The position numbers were made by a program, and so were the translations under genes. Positions 1 through 8,659 of a stretch of DNA of 64,000 nucleotides are shown here, in pieces. Source of the stretch: Allobosea lathyri (GTDB taxonomy: Bacteria; Pseudomonadota; Alphaproteobacteria; Rhizobiales; Beijerinckiaceae); contig NZ_FNUY01000014.1 of the NCBI RefSeq assembly GCF_900108245.1, positions 36,765 to 100,764 of the forward strand, in the 5' to 3' direction. How positions within the stretch are numbered: the first letter of the stretch is position 1; every line of letters begins with the position of its first letter. The notes under the pieces were generated by a model that saw only the letters and a program-made list of their open reading frames with translations, did not search any database and was not told the origin of the DNA.

Positions 1-33
1 GAGTGGGTCGCGCAATGCGCGCGCGCGTCTCAA

Positions 34-987
34 ATGCCGGTCCATGCGCTGGCGGCGGCACGTTCGCATGACCTTCAGCCTGCGGCGCTCCACGGCGAAG
101 GCTTCATCGAGCGTCCCATCCGCTTCGGCCCGGGCGGACGGCTGTTCGGCGTCTTCTGCGAGCCTGCCGGCGAGGCATCCCGCTCGGCGATCGTCTTCGT
201 CAATGCGGGGCGCGACTATCATATTGGCTGGGCTCGCGTCACCGTAGCCCAGGCGCGGGCCTTCGCTGCAAACGGAATAGCGTCGCTTCGCTTCGATACC
301 AGCGGCATCGGCGACAGCCTGGCCGACCCGGAGGGACCCGACGAGGTCCTTTATTCCGAAGAGCAGATCGACGATGTCCGCCTCGCCCTCGACGTCCTGG
401 AGACGCGCGGTTTCCGCGACTCGATCCTGATCGGGCGTTGCAGCGGGGCTTATGCCGCCTTCAACGCCGCAGTCGCGGATGCGCGCGTCCGGCAACTCGT
501 CATGGTCAACAACGAACGCTTCGTCTGGGATCCGGACGAATGCGTGGAGGATGCGATCCGCTATGCTCACCGCAGCGTCGGCGATTTCGGGGCGACCTTG
601 AAGCGTAAGGGTGGTCTGCGCCGGCTGCTCACCGGGCAGCTGCGCGTTGGCCCGGCCGGCCGCTATCTCGTCTTCCGCTTTCTGAAGCATGTCTCGATCC
701 GGCTTGCGCCTGTGCTGGGGCGCTTGACCAAGCATGGCCGGCTGCGTCGCGAATGCCACCGGCGCTTCGGCGTGCTGGCGGCTCGCAAGGTCAACGTTGC
801 CCTGATCTATGCGCAGGGCGATATCGGCATGGCCGAGTTCGAGACCTATTTCGGCAGGACGGGCGAGGGGATTTCGGCCTATCGCAACGTGTCGCTCGCG
901 ACCATCCCCGACGCCGACCACAACTTCACTCATCTTGGCGCCGCGCGGCGGCTGCGGGACATGCTGCTGGAGACCGTGAAGCCATGA
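34..987 (+). CDS. Alpha/beta hydrolase with Cys at the nucleophile elbow
   Basis: A 317-residue cytoplasmic alpha/beta-hydrolase-fold protein. The strand-turn-helix elbow reads GRCSG (about residues 134-138), so the nucleophile position is Cys136, not the usual Ser. The late motif DADHNFTH supplies the expected catalytic His (about residue 296), and an acidic residue lies in YAQGDIG. Cys-type elbows are known in dienelactone hydrolases and in hydrolases associated with exopolysaccharide/exosortase loci. The stop overlaps the next start (ATGA), so it is co-translated with a GH5 glycosidase and a glycosyltransferase, which suggests deacylation or trimming of an exported polysaccharide. The substrate is not determined. 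The first ATG at 34 is close to the window edge, so an upstream start cannot be excluded. Confidence 0.8.
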   Translation: MPVHALAAARSHDLQPAALHGEGFIERPIRFGPGGRLFGVFCEPAGEASRSAIVFVNAGRDYHIGWARVTVAQARAFAANGIASLRFDTSGIGDSLADPEGPDEVLYSEEQIDDVRLALDVLETRGFRDSILIGRCSGAYAAFNAAVADARVRQLVMVNNERFVWDPDECVEDAIRYAHRSVGDFGATLKRKGGLRRLLTGQLRVGPAGRYLVFRFLKHVSIRLAPVLGRLTKHGRLRRECHRRFGVLAARKVNVALIYAQGDIGMAEFETYFGRTGEGISAYRNVSLATIPDADHNFTHLGAARRLRDMLLETVKP

Positions 988-2048
988 AAGCCTCGATCGG
1001 CAGGCGGGGGGCGGGCATCCTGCTCGGGGCGGCCGGCCTCCTGGGGGCGACTTTGTCAGCGGCGGGCGCCGAGATCTGCCTGCGTGGCGTCAACCTCTCC
1101 GGCGCCGAATTCGGCACGGTGCCAGGGCGAGCGAACACCGACTATACATACCCCACTGAGGCTGCGATCCGCCGGCTGGCCGGGTTGGGCATGACGTCCT
1201 TTCGACTGCCGTTCCGCTGGGAGCGCATTCAGCCCAGGCTCGGCGCAGAACTCGACCCAGCCGAGCTTGCCCGCCTGGACGAGAGCATCGCCACGGCCAG
1301 GGCCGCTGGTCTGCGCGTGATCCTCGACCTCCACAATTTCGGCTATTACGCCGGAAAAAAGCTGGGCTCCCCGGCGTTGCCGGCTTCCACGCTGGGCGAT
1401 GTCTGGCGGAGGCTCGCAACGCATTATCGCGACCGGGCGGACGTGGTCTTCTCGATCATGAACGAGCCCTACGACATCCACAGCGCCGAATGGGCTAAGA
1501 TCCAGAACGTCGCCATCGCCGCGATCCGCAAGGCCGGCGCGAAGCAGATGCTGCTGGTCACCGGAACAGCCTATGGCGGCGCCCATAGCTGGACGTCGGA
1601 TCTTCCGGTCGGGAACAACAGCCGCGACCTGCTGGCGATCGAAGACCCGCTGAAGCGTTTTGCCTATGACTTCCACCAATATCTCGACGCCGACTATTCC
1701 GGCCGCCAGCCGGAATGCTCGGCAGCGCAAAGTGCGCTCAAGGCCATCGACGATGTCAGCGCCTGGCTGAAGGCCCATGGCCGCCAAGGCTTCCTGGGTG
1801 AATTCGCAGCCTCCGATCGGCCCGAATGCGTCGCGGCGTTCAAGGAGATGACCGCGCGGCTCGATTCGCGTCCCGAGCAATGGATCGGCTGGGCTGCGTG
1901 GGGGGCCGGGCCGTGGTGGCCGCCCGATTACGTCTTCAACCTTGAGCCGACGGCGGCGGGAGAGCGCCCGCAGATGAAGGCGCTGATCGAACAATTGAAA
2001 AGCGGGCCGGCTCGACACGCCATGTGTGGACGGGAGCGTCGACCATGA
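984..2048 (+). CDS. Secreted GH5 family glycoside hydrolase (endoglucanase-like)
   Basis: A 354-residue exported glycosidase. An N-terminal signal peptide (residues 1 to about 29, basic RR then a hydrophobic stretch ending SAAGA) precedes a GH5 barrel. The acid/base Glu161 is in MNEP and the nucleophile Glu273 in FLGEFA; RLPFRWERIQP and LDLHNFG are the usual GH5 substrate-cleft segments. Length fits a catalytic domain without a binding module. The start at 984 is chosen because it overlaps the upstream stop as ATGA and gives the signal peptide; a longer frame to 753 would run inside the upstream gene. In this polysaccharide cluster it probably trims a beta-glucan-like exopolymer in the periplasm or outside the cell. 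Confidence 0.9.
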   Translation: MKASIGRRGAGILLGAAGLLGATLSAAGAEICLRGVNLSGAEFGTVPGRANTDYTYPTEAAIRRLAGLGMTSFRLPFRWERIQPRLGAELDPAELARLDESIATARAAGLRVILDLHNFGYYAGKKLGSPALPASTLGDVWRRLATHYRDRADVVFSIMNEPYDIHSAEWAKIQNVAIAAIRKAGAKQMLLVTGTAYGGAHSWTSDLPVGNNSRDLLAIEDPLKRFAYDFHQYLDADYSGRQPECSAAQSALKAIDDVSAWLKAHGRQGFLGEFAASDRPECVAAFKEMTARLDSRPEQWIGWAAWGAGPWWPPDYVFNLEPTAAGERPQMKALIEQLKSGPARHAMCGRERRP

Positions 2049-3253
2049 GCATGCAGCCGCAGCGCTCGACGGCGTCGACGATGGGCGGGGGAATGCGCAT
2101 CGTCCATGTGGTGCGTCAGTTCCTGCCCAATCGCGGGGGCCTGGAAGACGTCGTCGCCAACCTCTGCAAAGAGCAATTGCGCATGGGGCTGGCTCCCTCG
2201 GTGGTGACGCTGGATCGGCTTTTCGGCCGGCCGGATGTCCGGTTGCCTCGCGAGGAGGTGATCAACGGCATCCCGATCCGGCGCATCCCGTATTTCGGCT
2301 CGTCGCGCTACCCGCTCGCGCCGTCGATCTTTACTTGCCTGGGGGATGCCGAGGTCGTTCACGTGCATGCCGTCGACTTCTTCTTCGACGCCCTGGCGAT
2401 CGGCTGGATGCTCCATCGAAAGCCCCTGGTCGCGACGACCCATGGTGGCTTCTTTCATACGGCTGATTTCGCCGGTCTCAAGAAAATCTGGTTCAACGGC
2501 GCGACGCGACTATCATCCCGCGCCTATCGCGCGATCGCAGCTTGCAGCGCCAACGACGCCCGGATGTTTGAAAGCGTTGCCGCCGGAAACGTCCGTCTGA
2601 TCGAGAACGGCGTGGATCTCGACAAATTTGCCGGGGCGTCCAGCCCTGTCCCGGTACGACGGATCGTCAGTATCGGGCGTTTCTCCAAGAACAAGCGGCC
2701 GGACCACCTTATCGCGACGATGGCCGAACTGCTGCGCTCGGGAGAAAACTGGCATCTCGATATGATCGGCGTGGCATCCGATTGGTCTGAATCCGAGCTT
2801 CGCGACGCGGTCGCTCAAGCCGGGCTGGCAGATCACATCGATCTGCATTTCGAGCTCGACGACGCAGCCGTGCGAACTCTGATGAGCCGAGCGTCGCTAT
2901 TCGTTTCGGCCTCGGAGTTCGAGGGTTTCGGCTTGGCGGTGATAGAGGCGATGAGCGCTGGACTCCTGCCGATCGTTCAGCCGAATGCAGCGTTTGCGGC
3001 CTTGGCCAGAAAGCATCCGGCGATCCGGCTCGCAAACTTCGCCGACCCGATCGAGGCAGCGCAGACGATCGCCCTTGCATTCGACACGCTATCGAAGGCC
3101 GATGCATCGTCGGCGAGCAACGAGGCGGAACTATCCGTCTATTCGTGGCGCCATGTCGCCCAGAGCTATCAATCAATGTACGATACGGTGCTGGCTCGGG
3201 AAAATGTGATGAATTTGTCGGTTGGTGACGTGGAAGCCGACCCTAAGACATGA
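2045..3253 (+). CDS. GT4 family glycosyltransferase
   Basis: A 402-residue glycosyltransferase with two Rossmann-like halves (GT-B fold). The N-terminal acceptor half begins MRIVHVVRQFLPNRGGLEDV, a glycine-rich loop typical of GT4 enzymes. The C-terminal donor half has VSIGRFSKNKRPDHLI and the nucleotide-sugar motif SASEFEGFGLAVIEAMSAG, with the E-x7-E pair. The start at 2045 overlaps the GH5 stop (ATGA); an internal ATG at 2093 just before MRIVHVV is also possible. It ends the operon with the hydrolase and the glycosidase, so transfer of a sugar from a nucleotide donor during exopolysaccharide assembly is the likely role. Donor and acceptor cannot be read from sequence. Confidence 0.88.
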   Translation: MSMQPQRSTASTMGGGMRIVHVVRQFLPNRGGLEDVVANLCKEQLRMGLAPSVVTLDRLFGRPDVRLPREEVINGIPIRRIPYFGSSRYPLAPSIFTCLGDAEVVHVHAVDFFFDALAIGWMLHRKPLVATTHGGFFHTADFAGLKKIWFNGATRLSSRAYRAIAACSANDARMFESVAAGNVRLIENGVDLDKFAGASSPVPVRRIVSIGRFSKNKRPDHLIATMAELLRSGENWHLDMIGVASDWSESELRDAVAQAGLADHIDLHFELDDAAVRTLMSRASLFVSASEFEGFGLAVIEAMSAGLLPIVQPNAAFAALARKHPAIRLANFADPIEAAQTIALAFDTLSKADASSASNEAELSVYSWRHVAQSYQSMYDTVLARENVMNLSVGDVEADPKT

Positions 3254-3492
3254 TCAATAGCTGTGTTTTCTTCGCTGTTATGACGTAACAGAAGAGGCAC
3301 GTTGCTGCTGCAACGGACCGTGTGAGCCGGCAGGCAGCGAGCGGAGACGCTCCGGCTCGACGGAGCACTGCCTGCAAAAGCGCCCGACCCGATCATCGAA
3401 CGCCCGATCGACATCAAACACGTACATCGTGCCATCGTTCGATACAGGGCACAGCCCCGAAACGGATCTTCGACAATAACGGCAGCAGCGTC

Positions 3493-3512
3493 GTGCGAAT
3501 TCGAATTCGCAC
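3493..3512. repeat. Perfect 20-bp palindrome GTGCGAATTCGAATTCGCAC
   Basis: Every base pairs with its partner across the centre, with no spacer. It lies 169 nt upstream of the chosen sigma-factor start. It could be an operator for a dimeric regulator or a cruciform; nothing in the sequence decides which. Confidence 0.6.
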
Positions 3513-3545
3513 CCTGCAGCCAATCGTACCCCATTCATGCGAGTG

Positions 3546-3565
3546 TTAGATTGGAAGTCATCTAA
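3546..3565. promoter_or_regulatory. Candidate operator TTAGAT-N8-ATCTAA
   Basis: A 6-bp inverted repeat with an 8-nt spacer in AT-rich DNA before the iron-linked sigma factor gene. The half sites resemble those of Irr-type iron control elements (TTTAGAA...TTCTAAA), but the spacing is wider than the textbook box, so assignment to Irr, Fur or RirA is a guess. Confidence 0.3.
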
Positions 3566-3681
3566 ACTATTGATATTGAAAGATATTTTTCATTCGCGTA
3601 TGGCCTGATGCGTCGGTGCAATCGAGATTGATTGCGAGGCGAGTGGCTCCTTGCTGGGTCGCGCACGTTTGGGAACATGCG

Positions 3682-4188
3682 ATGATCGCAAGCCTTGTTC
3701 GGGATCTGCATCGCCAGCAGGAAAGCAGGCTTCGCCGCTTCTTCATGCGTCGCCTGCGCAACGCGGCCGATGCCGCCGACGCGACGCAGGAGACCTTCCT
3801 GCGGCTGCTCTGCGTTCAGCAGAAGACGGTTATCGAGAACCCGCAGGCCTATCTCTTCCAGATCGCAAAATCCGTCGCCAGCAGGGCTGCGCAGGAGCGC
3901 GCTGCGAATGCGGCGCTCTTCTCAGCGGAGGCGGATGGTGGCGATTTGGCGACTGACGCTCCAGACCAGGAGAGGATCGTCTACGGACGTCAGGCCCTGC
4001 TGCTGATGGCGAAGGCCATCGAAGAGTTGCCGCCGCGCTGCCAGGAGGTCTTCATTCTCAGCCGTTTGCACGGCTTGGCGAATGGCGAGATCGCTGTTGC
4101 GCTCGGCATCTCCCGCAACATGGTCGAGAAGCACATCATTCGCGCATTACTGCACTGCAGGGCGGTACGCGCCGAAATTTTCGTCTAA
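3682..4188 (+). CDS. fecI: FecI-type ECF sigma factor
   Basis: A 168-residue extracytoplasmic-function sigma factor. Region 2 reads NAADAADATQETFLRLL (core and -10 recognition); region 4 reads LPPRCQEVFILSRLHGLANG followed by a helix-turn-helix ending NMVEKHI (-35 recognition). The length matches FecI (about 170). The start at 3682 is preferred over an ATG-like start at 3616 because the extra 22 residues do not match the family. It sits directly before a FecR gene and an STN-domain TonB receptor, the standard cell-surface signalling order, so it should direct RNA polymerase to the receptor and transport genes when the cognate siderophore is bound. The symbol is by family, not a proven orthologue of E. 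coli fecI. Confidence 0.88.
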   Translation: MIASLVRDLHRQQESRLRRFFMRRLRNAADAADATQETFLRLLCVQQKTVIENPQAYLFQIAKSVASRAAQERAANAALFSAEADGGDLATDAPDQERIVYGRQALLLMAKAIEELPPRCQEVFILSRLHGLANGEIAVALGISRNMVEKHIIRALLHCRAVRAEIFV

Positions 4189-4285
4189 AGAGTCCTGAAA
4201 CGTCAGGAGTTGCGCCTGTCACTGCTCTTCACGAAGGAGCGACAAGAGCAGCCCGTTCATGAGCGGCAGGAATGTTTGAACGACC

Positions 4286-5230
4286 ATGACAGGCAAGTCC
4301 CCGACGAACGTCGACGGTCATGTCCTGGAGGAGGCGGCAGGCTGGGTCGCACGCCTGCAGTCTCGCGACGCGACCGATAGCGACCGGCACGATTTCCAGA
4401 ATTGGCTCGCGCGCGATCCGGCTCACAGGACGGCCTATGACGAGTTGCGCCAGCTCTGGGGCGAATTGAGGGAAGTGCCACTCGGTTCGGAGCGGTTCAA
4501 GGCGAAGACGAGGCGTGTTGCCCTCGGCAATCTCCTGACCCTGATCGTCGTTTTCGGGCTATCCTTCGCTCTCTACCGCTTGGGCCTGATCGACCGTTTC
4601 CGCGCTGATCACTACACGGTCGTCGGCGAAGTCCGCAGCGTCGCGCTCGACGACGGCACACGCGTCGACCTGAACACGGACAGCGCCATTGCCGTTTTCT
4701 ATTCCGCCGGCGAGCGCCGGATCGAGCTCCTGCGTGGTGAGGCTTTCTTCGATGTGGCGAAGAACCCGGCCAGACCTTTCATCGTCGCAGAGGGCTCCTG
4801 GCGAGCCACAGCACTGGGGACGCGCTATGGCGTGCGAGCCGCAGGTCCCTCGGAAGGCGACGTCCGGGTCGAAGAGGGGCGCGTCGAGGTCTCGAATGGT
4901 GGGGACCGGGTCGTTCTCGGTGCCGGCGAGGCCGTCAGCCTGAGCGGCGCAAAGCGTTTGTCGGTCACGCAGACGGATGTCGCCAATGAGACCGCCTGGC
5001 GCTCCGGCAAGCTCGTCTTCTCCGGCCGCCCTTTGCGCGAGGTGCTGACGGCGCTCGAGCGCTACCGTCTTGGACGGATCGTGGTGCTCGACGAAGGCGC
5101 TGCCAATCAGACGGTTTCCGGCATTTTCGACCTGAGGGATACCGATCAGGCGCTCGACGTGCTCGAGAGCAGCCTTCCGCTCAGCGTGCACAGGCTGAGC
5201 AGCATGATCGTGGTCGTGCGTTCGCGATAG
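4286..5230 (+). CDS. fecR: FecR-type anti-sigma/sigma regulator
   Basis: A 314-residue inner-membrane regulator. The N-terminal cytoplasmic part (about 1-70) has the DUF4880-like motif FQNWLARDPAHRTAYDELR that contacts the sigma factor. One membrane segment follows (about residues 79-97, NLLTLIVVFGLSFALYRLG). The periplasmic FecR domain contains VALDDGTRVDLNTDSAI and ELLRGEAFFDV; the C-terminal STN-like part ends with SMIVVVRSR. It relays receptor occupancy to the sigma factor encoded 97 nt upstream. The gap contains a small TCCTGA-AACG-TCAGGA hairpin at 4193-4208, too weak to call a terminator. Confidence 0.92.
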   Translation: MTGKSPTNVDGHVLEEAAGWVARLQSRDATDSDRHDFQNWLARDPAHRTAYDELRQLWGELREVPLGSERFKAKTRRVALGNLLTLIVVFGLSFALYRLGLIDRFRADHYTVVGEVRSVALDDGTRVDLNTDSAIAVFYSAGERRIELLRGEAFFDVAKNPARPFIVAEGSWRATALGTRYGVRAAGPSEGDVRVEEGRVEVSNGGDRVVLGAGEAVSLSGAKRLSVTQTDVANETAWRSGKLVFSGRPLREVLTALERYRLGRIVVLDEGAANQTVSGIFDLRDTDQALDVLESSLPLSVHRLSSMIVVVRSR

Positions 5231-5345
5231 CTCCAGCGCCGGACATTTTTTCGAGCATCGACGTCAGGAGGTGAGCCGTTTTCCGACTCTCATCAAGCAG
5301 GGACACGCGAAGTGCCCCGCATTGGCGAGAGGCGTGGGGGTCGGG

Positions 5346-7769
5346 ATGGAATTTGTGGTTGATCGTATGGCAGGCCGGCGCCGCGCGTTGCTTGCGGTCC
5401 TGGCGGGCGTTTCGCTGATCGCCTGCAGCACGGCGCTACAAGCACAGGCGCCGGCGACGCAGCGCGCCGCGGCGGCCGTCAACGTCTCCGTTCCAGCGGG
5501 ATCGCTTGAAAGCGGTATGCTCAGCCTCGGACGGCAGCTCAATCTGCACCTGCTCTATCCCAGCTCGCTGACACGCGCGAAGCGCACACCGGGCGTCAGC
5601 GGAGCGCTCTCTCCGGCTGCAGCGGTCTCTGCGCTGCTGGTCGGCACGGGGCTGGGCCATCGCTTCACAGGGGCCAATACGGTTCAGATCTTCGACCCGG
5701 CAGCGCCCGCCACAACGGGAGCGAGCGGGCCGGCCGGCGCGATTGCGCTCGACACCATCGAGGTGCAGGGACAGAACCTGACGGCGACGTTGCAGAACGA
5801 CGGCCTCGCGAAAGACGGCTATCGTGTCAGCACGATCTCGTCGCTCGGTCCCTTGGGGCCGGTAGCGCTCAAGGACACGCCGTTTTCCGTCAGCGTCGCG
5901 CCGCGCGAATTGATTCAGAACATCCAGGCGCAGTCCCCGGACGACGTCTTCAAGGTCAATCCCTATACGCGCACGCAGACGCCGCAAGCCTCCGGCTGGG
6001 CTCCGATGGTGAACATGCGCGGCTTCACGACCTACGACACCGCAGAGGACGGGCTGCGCCGTTCCTACAGCCACGCGACGAGCCTGGAGGACAAGGAGCG
6101 CGTCGAGGTCATGACCGGCCTGTCGGGCTTTCTCTATGGCGCGGCCGCGCCGGCCGGCATGATCAACTATGTCTACAAGCGGCCGACCTTCGAGCGTCTG
6201 AACAGCGTCACGCTCGGCACCTACGGCGCCGGCCAGGCCTATGTTCACGGCGATTTCGGCGGGCGCATCGACGATGCCGGCACTGCGGGTTATCGCCTCA
6301 ACGTGGTCAAGCAGGGGGGCGGAACCGCTGTCGATGACCAGAAGATCGACCGCCTGCTCGTCAGCGGTGCACTCGACTGGAAGATCACCGACAGGCTCAA
6401 GCTTGAGTTCAACGCGTCGCACAGCAAGTACGACATGGACGTGCCCTCTTCATACTGGTTCTTCCGCGCCGGCGTGCCGCATGGCCGCGCGCCCGATGCG
6501 AGCAAAAACTGGAGCCAGCCCTGGATCCGGGACGAGATCGAGAAGACGCGGATCGCGGCCCGTCTGACCTATGAGCTCAACGACAACATAACTCTGCGGG
6601 CCGGCTATGCCCGGGAATGGCTCGACCGCCCGGTGCAGGACCACACCATGAACTCGGTCCGGACTCCAGGAAAGTACTACCAGGTCGCGATCCGCTCCGG
6701 GCAGACGAAGAACGAGTTCGATGCGGTCCAGGCCTTCGCCGATGTCAAGTTCGACATGTTCTCGATCCGGCATAAGCTGACATTCGGCTATCACATGTAT
6801 TCGGATATGGGCTGGGGCACTCCCTACAGTCCGAATACCGGCTATGTCGGCCCCTTCCCGATGACGCGCCCGCTGCATGTGCGGGAGCCGGCATTCCCTC
6901 TCAACACCACCTCGCCCTACAAATCCGGCTATGTCCGCAACCACAACGTCGTCATCGGCGACCAGATCGAGTTCAACGACCAGTGGTCCGCGCTGGCCGG
7001 CGTCACCTACAGCCGCATCAACACCCACTCGCTCGGCCAGAACGGCCTCAGGGCGCAGCCGGACTACAATCAGGGCCGCTGGTCGCCTTCGGCCTCGCTG
7101 CTGTTCAAGCCCGCCCCCTGGCTGACGCTCTACGGCAGTTATATCGAAGGTCTTGAACAGGGCGGCGTCGCGCCGGACACATCGATCAACTACGGCACCG
7201 TCATGGCCCCGATGGTCAGCCGGCAATACGAGGTCGGCGCCAAGGCCCAGCTCGGCGGGGTCCTCGTGACCACGGCGCTGTTCGATATCGAGAAGGCCTA
7301 CGAATTCGAGGATCTGACCCGGCTCTATACGCAGGACGGACGCCAGCGGCACCGCGGCTTCGAGTTTACCGCGACCGGCAAGGTCACCGAGGACCTGACC
7401 GTCATTGGCGGCCTGACACTGCTCGACGCCAAGGTCGAGGGCGGCACCTATGACGGCAAGACGCCGATGAATGTCGCCCGGGTGCTGGCCAAGCTCTATG
7501 CCGAATACGAGTTGCCCTGGATGCGTAGCCTGTTTCTGACGGGCGGCGTCTATCACACGGGCCGTCAATGGGCGAACAACCTCAATGACGATCGGCTGAA
7601 ATCCTATACCACGCTCGATCTCGGCCTGCGCTACGCCACGCAGGTTTACGGAAAACCTCTCACGCTGCGTGCAAACGTCAGCAATGTGACCGACAAGAAT
7701 TATTGGCAGAACAGCTACTATCTTGGCGCGCCGAGAACGGTGGCGGTCTCGGCTCAGATCACGTTCTGA
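5346..7769 (+). CDS. TonB-dependent siderophore receptor with STN signalling domain
   Basis: An outer-membrane receptor of about 807 residues. After a signal peptide ending near STALQAQA comes an STN domain (VSVPAGSLESGMLSLGRQLN), a TonB-box-like ALDTIEVQGQ, a plug domain (LKDTPFSVSVAPRELI, then NMRGF) and a long beta-barrel finishing in VSAQITF, with the terminal Phe typical of outer-membrane insertion. The STN domain is the part that contacts FecR, matching the sigma and fecR genes upstream. A GTG at 5271 with GGAG directly against it is an alternative start; ATG 5346 gives a better signal peptide. Receptors of this class take up ferric siderophores, and the FhuD/FhuB-type genes that follow suggest a hydroxamate, which is inference. 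Its stop overlaps the next start (TGATG). Confidence 0.93.
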   Translation: MEFVVDRMAGRRRALLAVLAGVSLIACSTALQAQAPATQRAAAAVNVSVPAGSLESGMLSLGRQLNLHLLYPSSLTRAKRTPGVSGALSPAAAVSALLVGTGLGHRFTGANTVQIFDPAAPATTGASGPAGAIALDTIEVQGQNLTATLQNDGLAKDGYRVSTISSLGPLGPVALKDTPFSVSVAPRELIQNIQAQSPDDVFKVNPYTRTQTPQASGWAPMVNMRGFTTYDTAEDGLRRSYSHATSLEDKERVEVMTGLSGFLYGAAAPAGMINYVYKRPTFERLNSVTLGTYGAGQAYVHGDFGGRIDDAGTAGYRLNVVKQGGGTAVDDQKIDRLLVSGALDWKITDRLKLEFNASHSKYDMDVPSSYWFFRAGVPHGRAPDASKNWSQPWIRDEIEKTRIAARLTYELNDNITLRAGYAREWLDRPVQDHTMNSVRTPGKYYQVAIRSGQTKNEFDAVQAFADVKFDMFSIRHKLTFGYHMYSDMGWGTPYSPNTGYVGPFPMTRPLHVREPAFPLNTTSPYKSGYVRNHNVVIGDQIEFNDQWSALAGVTYSRINTHSLGQNGLRAQPDYNQGRWSPSASLLFKPAPWLTLYGSYIEGLEQGGVAPDTSINYGTVMAPMVSRQYEVGAKAQLGGVLVTTALFDIEKAYEFEDLTRLYTQDGRQRHRGFEFTATGKVTEDLTVIGGLTLLDAKVEGGTYDGKTPMNVARVLAKLYAEYELPWMRSLFLTGGVYHTGRQWANNLNDDRLKSYTTLDLGLRYATQVYGKPLTLRANVSNVTDKNYWQNSYYLGAPRTVAVSAQITF

Positions 7770-8659
7770 TGCGGCCTCGGCCAGGCCTCCTGTCCCGGCG
7801 AGCCCTGCTCGCCGGGCTAGCTTTCGCAGCCGCGCCAGCTTTTGCAGGCGCGGATGTGCCGGGCCCGCGCGTGGCCGTGCTTGACTGGGTCAGCGGGCAG
7901 AATCTGCTGGCGCTCGGCATCGCTCCGGTCGCGATGCCGGAGCTGGAACGCTATGCACGCCTCGTCGTCGAGCCGGCCGTGCCAACGCAGATGCACGAGC
8001 TCGGCCTGCGCTCGGAGCCCAATCTGGAACTGGTCGACCGGCTGAAGCCCGACCTCGTCCTGCTAGCCCCCGAGCTGGAGCCGCTACGTGAGCGCGTCGC
8101 CCGGATCGCTCCGGTCGAGAGCTTCGATCCGAACGGCTTCGGCCGGGTTGATCTGCTCGACCACGCTCGGCGGGCTTCAAAAGCGCTCGCTGTCCGGCTC
8201 GATGCGGACCAGGCCTTCGAAGCCCTTGCCCGCTCGGTCGACGATACCCTCTCCATGGCGGCGGAACGACTTCACGCCTATGACGGGCGCCCGCTCTATG
8301 TCGCGACGATCATCGACGGGCGCCGCCTTCTCGTCTTCGGCCGCAACAGCCTGTTCCAGACGGTGCTCGACAGGTTCGGCATCGAGAATGCCTGGATTGG
8401 GGCTACCTCGCGCTTCGGCCATGTCACTCTGACCGCGGACAGGCTGGCGCAGCGGCCGGAAGCCCGCCTGCTCTGCGTCGGCGACAGCAGTCGTGCTTCG
8501 ATCGGTGCCTTGCTCGCTTCCCCCGTGGTCACGAGCCTCTCCTTCGTCCGCGAGCGGCGGATCGCGCTGATTCCCGATGTGCTGTTCTACGGCGGTCTGC
8601 CGCCTGCGCGGCGCTTCGCCCGCCTCGTCTCGCACGCGCTGGTGCCGGGGGCTGGCTGA
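7769..8659 (+). CDS. FhuD-like ferric siderophore periplasmic binding protein
   Basis: A 296-residue periplasmic solute-binding protein of the iron-siderophore (FhuD/FepB) class. The N-terminus carries a twin-arginine-like signal SRRALLAGLAFAAAPAFA, suggesting Tat export. The mature part has the family layout: an N-lobe with VAVLDWVSGQNLLALGIAPV and LKPDLVLLAPELEPL, a connecting helix, and a C-lobe with LYVATIIDGRRLLVFGRNSL and WIGATSRFGHVTLTADRLA. The start at 7769 overlaps the receptor stop (TGATG). It should pass ferric siderophore from the receptor to the permease encoded next. Confidence 0.88.
   Translation: MRPRPGLLSRRALLAGLAFAAAPAFAGADVPGPRVAVLDWVSGQNLLALGIAPVAMPELERYARLVVEPAVPTQMHELGLRSEPNLELVDRLKPDLVLLAPELEPLRERVARIAPVESFDPNGFGRVDLLDHARRASKALAVRLDADQAFEALARSVDDTLSMAAERLHAYDGRPLYVATIIDGRRLLVFGRNSLFQTVLDRFGIENAWIGATSRFGHVTLTADRLAQRPEARLLCVGDSSRASIGALLASPVVTSLSFVRERRIALIPDVLFYGGLPPARRFARLVSHALVPGAG

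Larger units (their letters stand above)
3254..3681. other. Intergenic region upstream of the ECF sigma factor gene
   Basis: About 430 nt without a convincing gene. It holds a 6-bp hairpin CTGTTA-TGACG-TAACAG (3275-3291) just after the glycosyltransferase gene, without a following T run; a perfect 20-bp palindrome (3493-3512); and, in the locally AT-rich 3541-3600 stretch, an inverted repeat TTAGAT-N8-ATCTAA. It probably carries the promoter and iron-responsive control of the downstream sigma factor operon. Confidence 0.5.
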
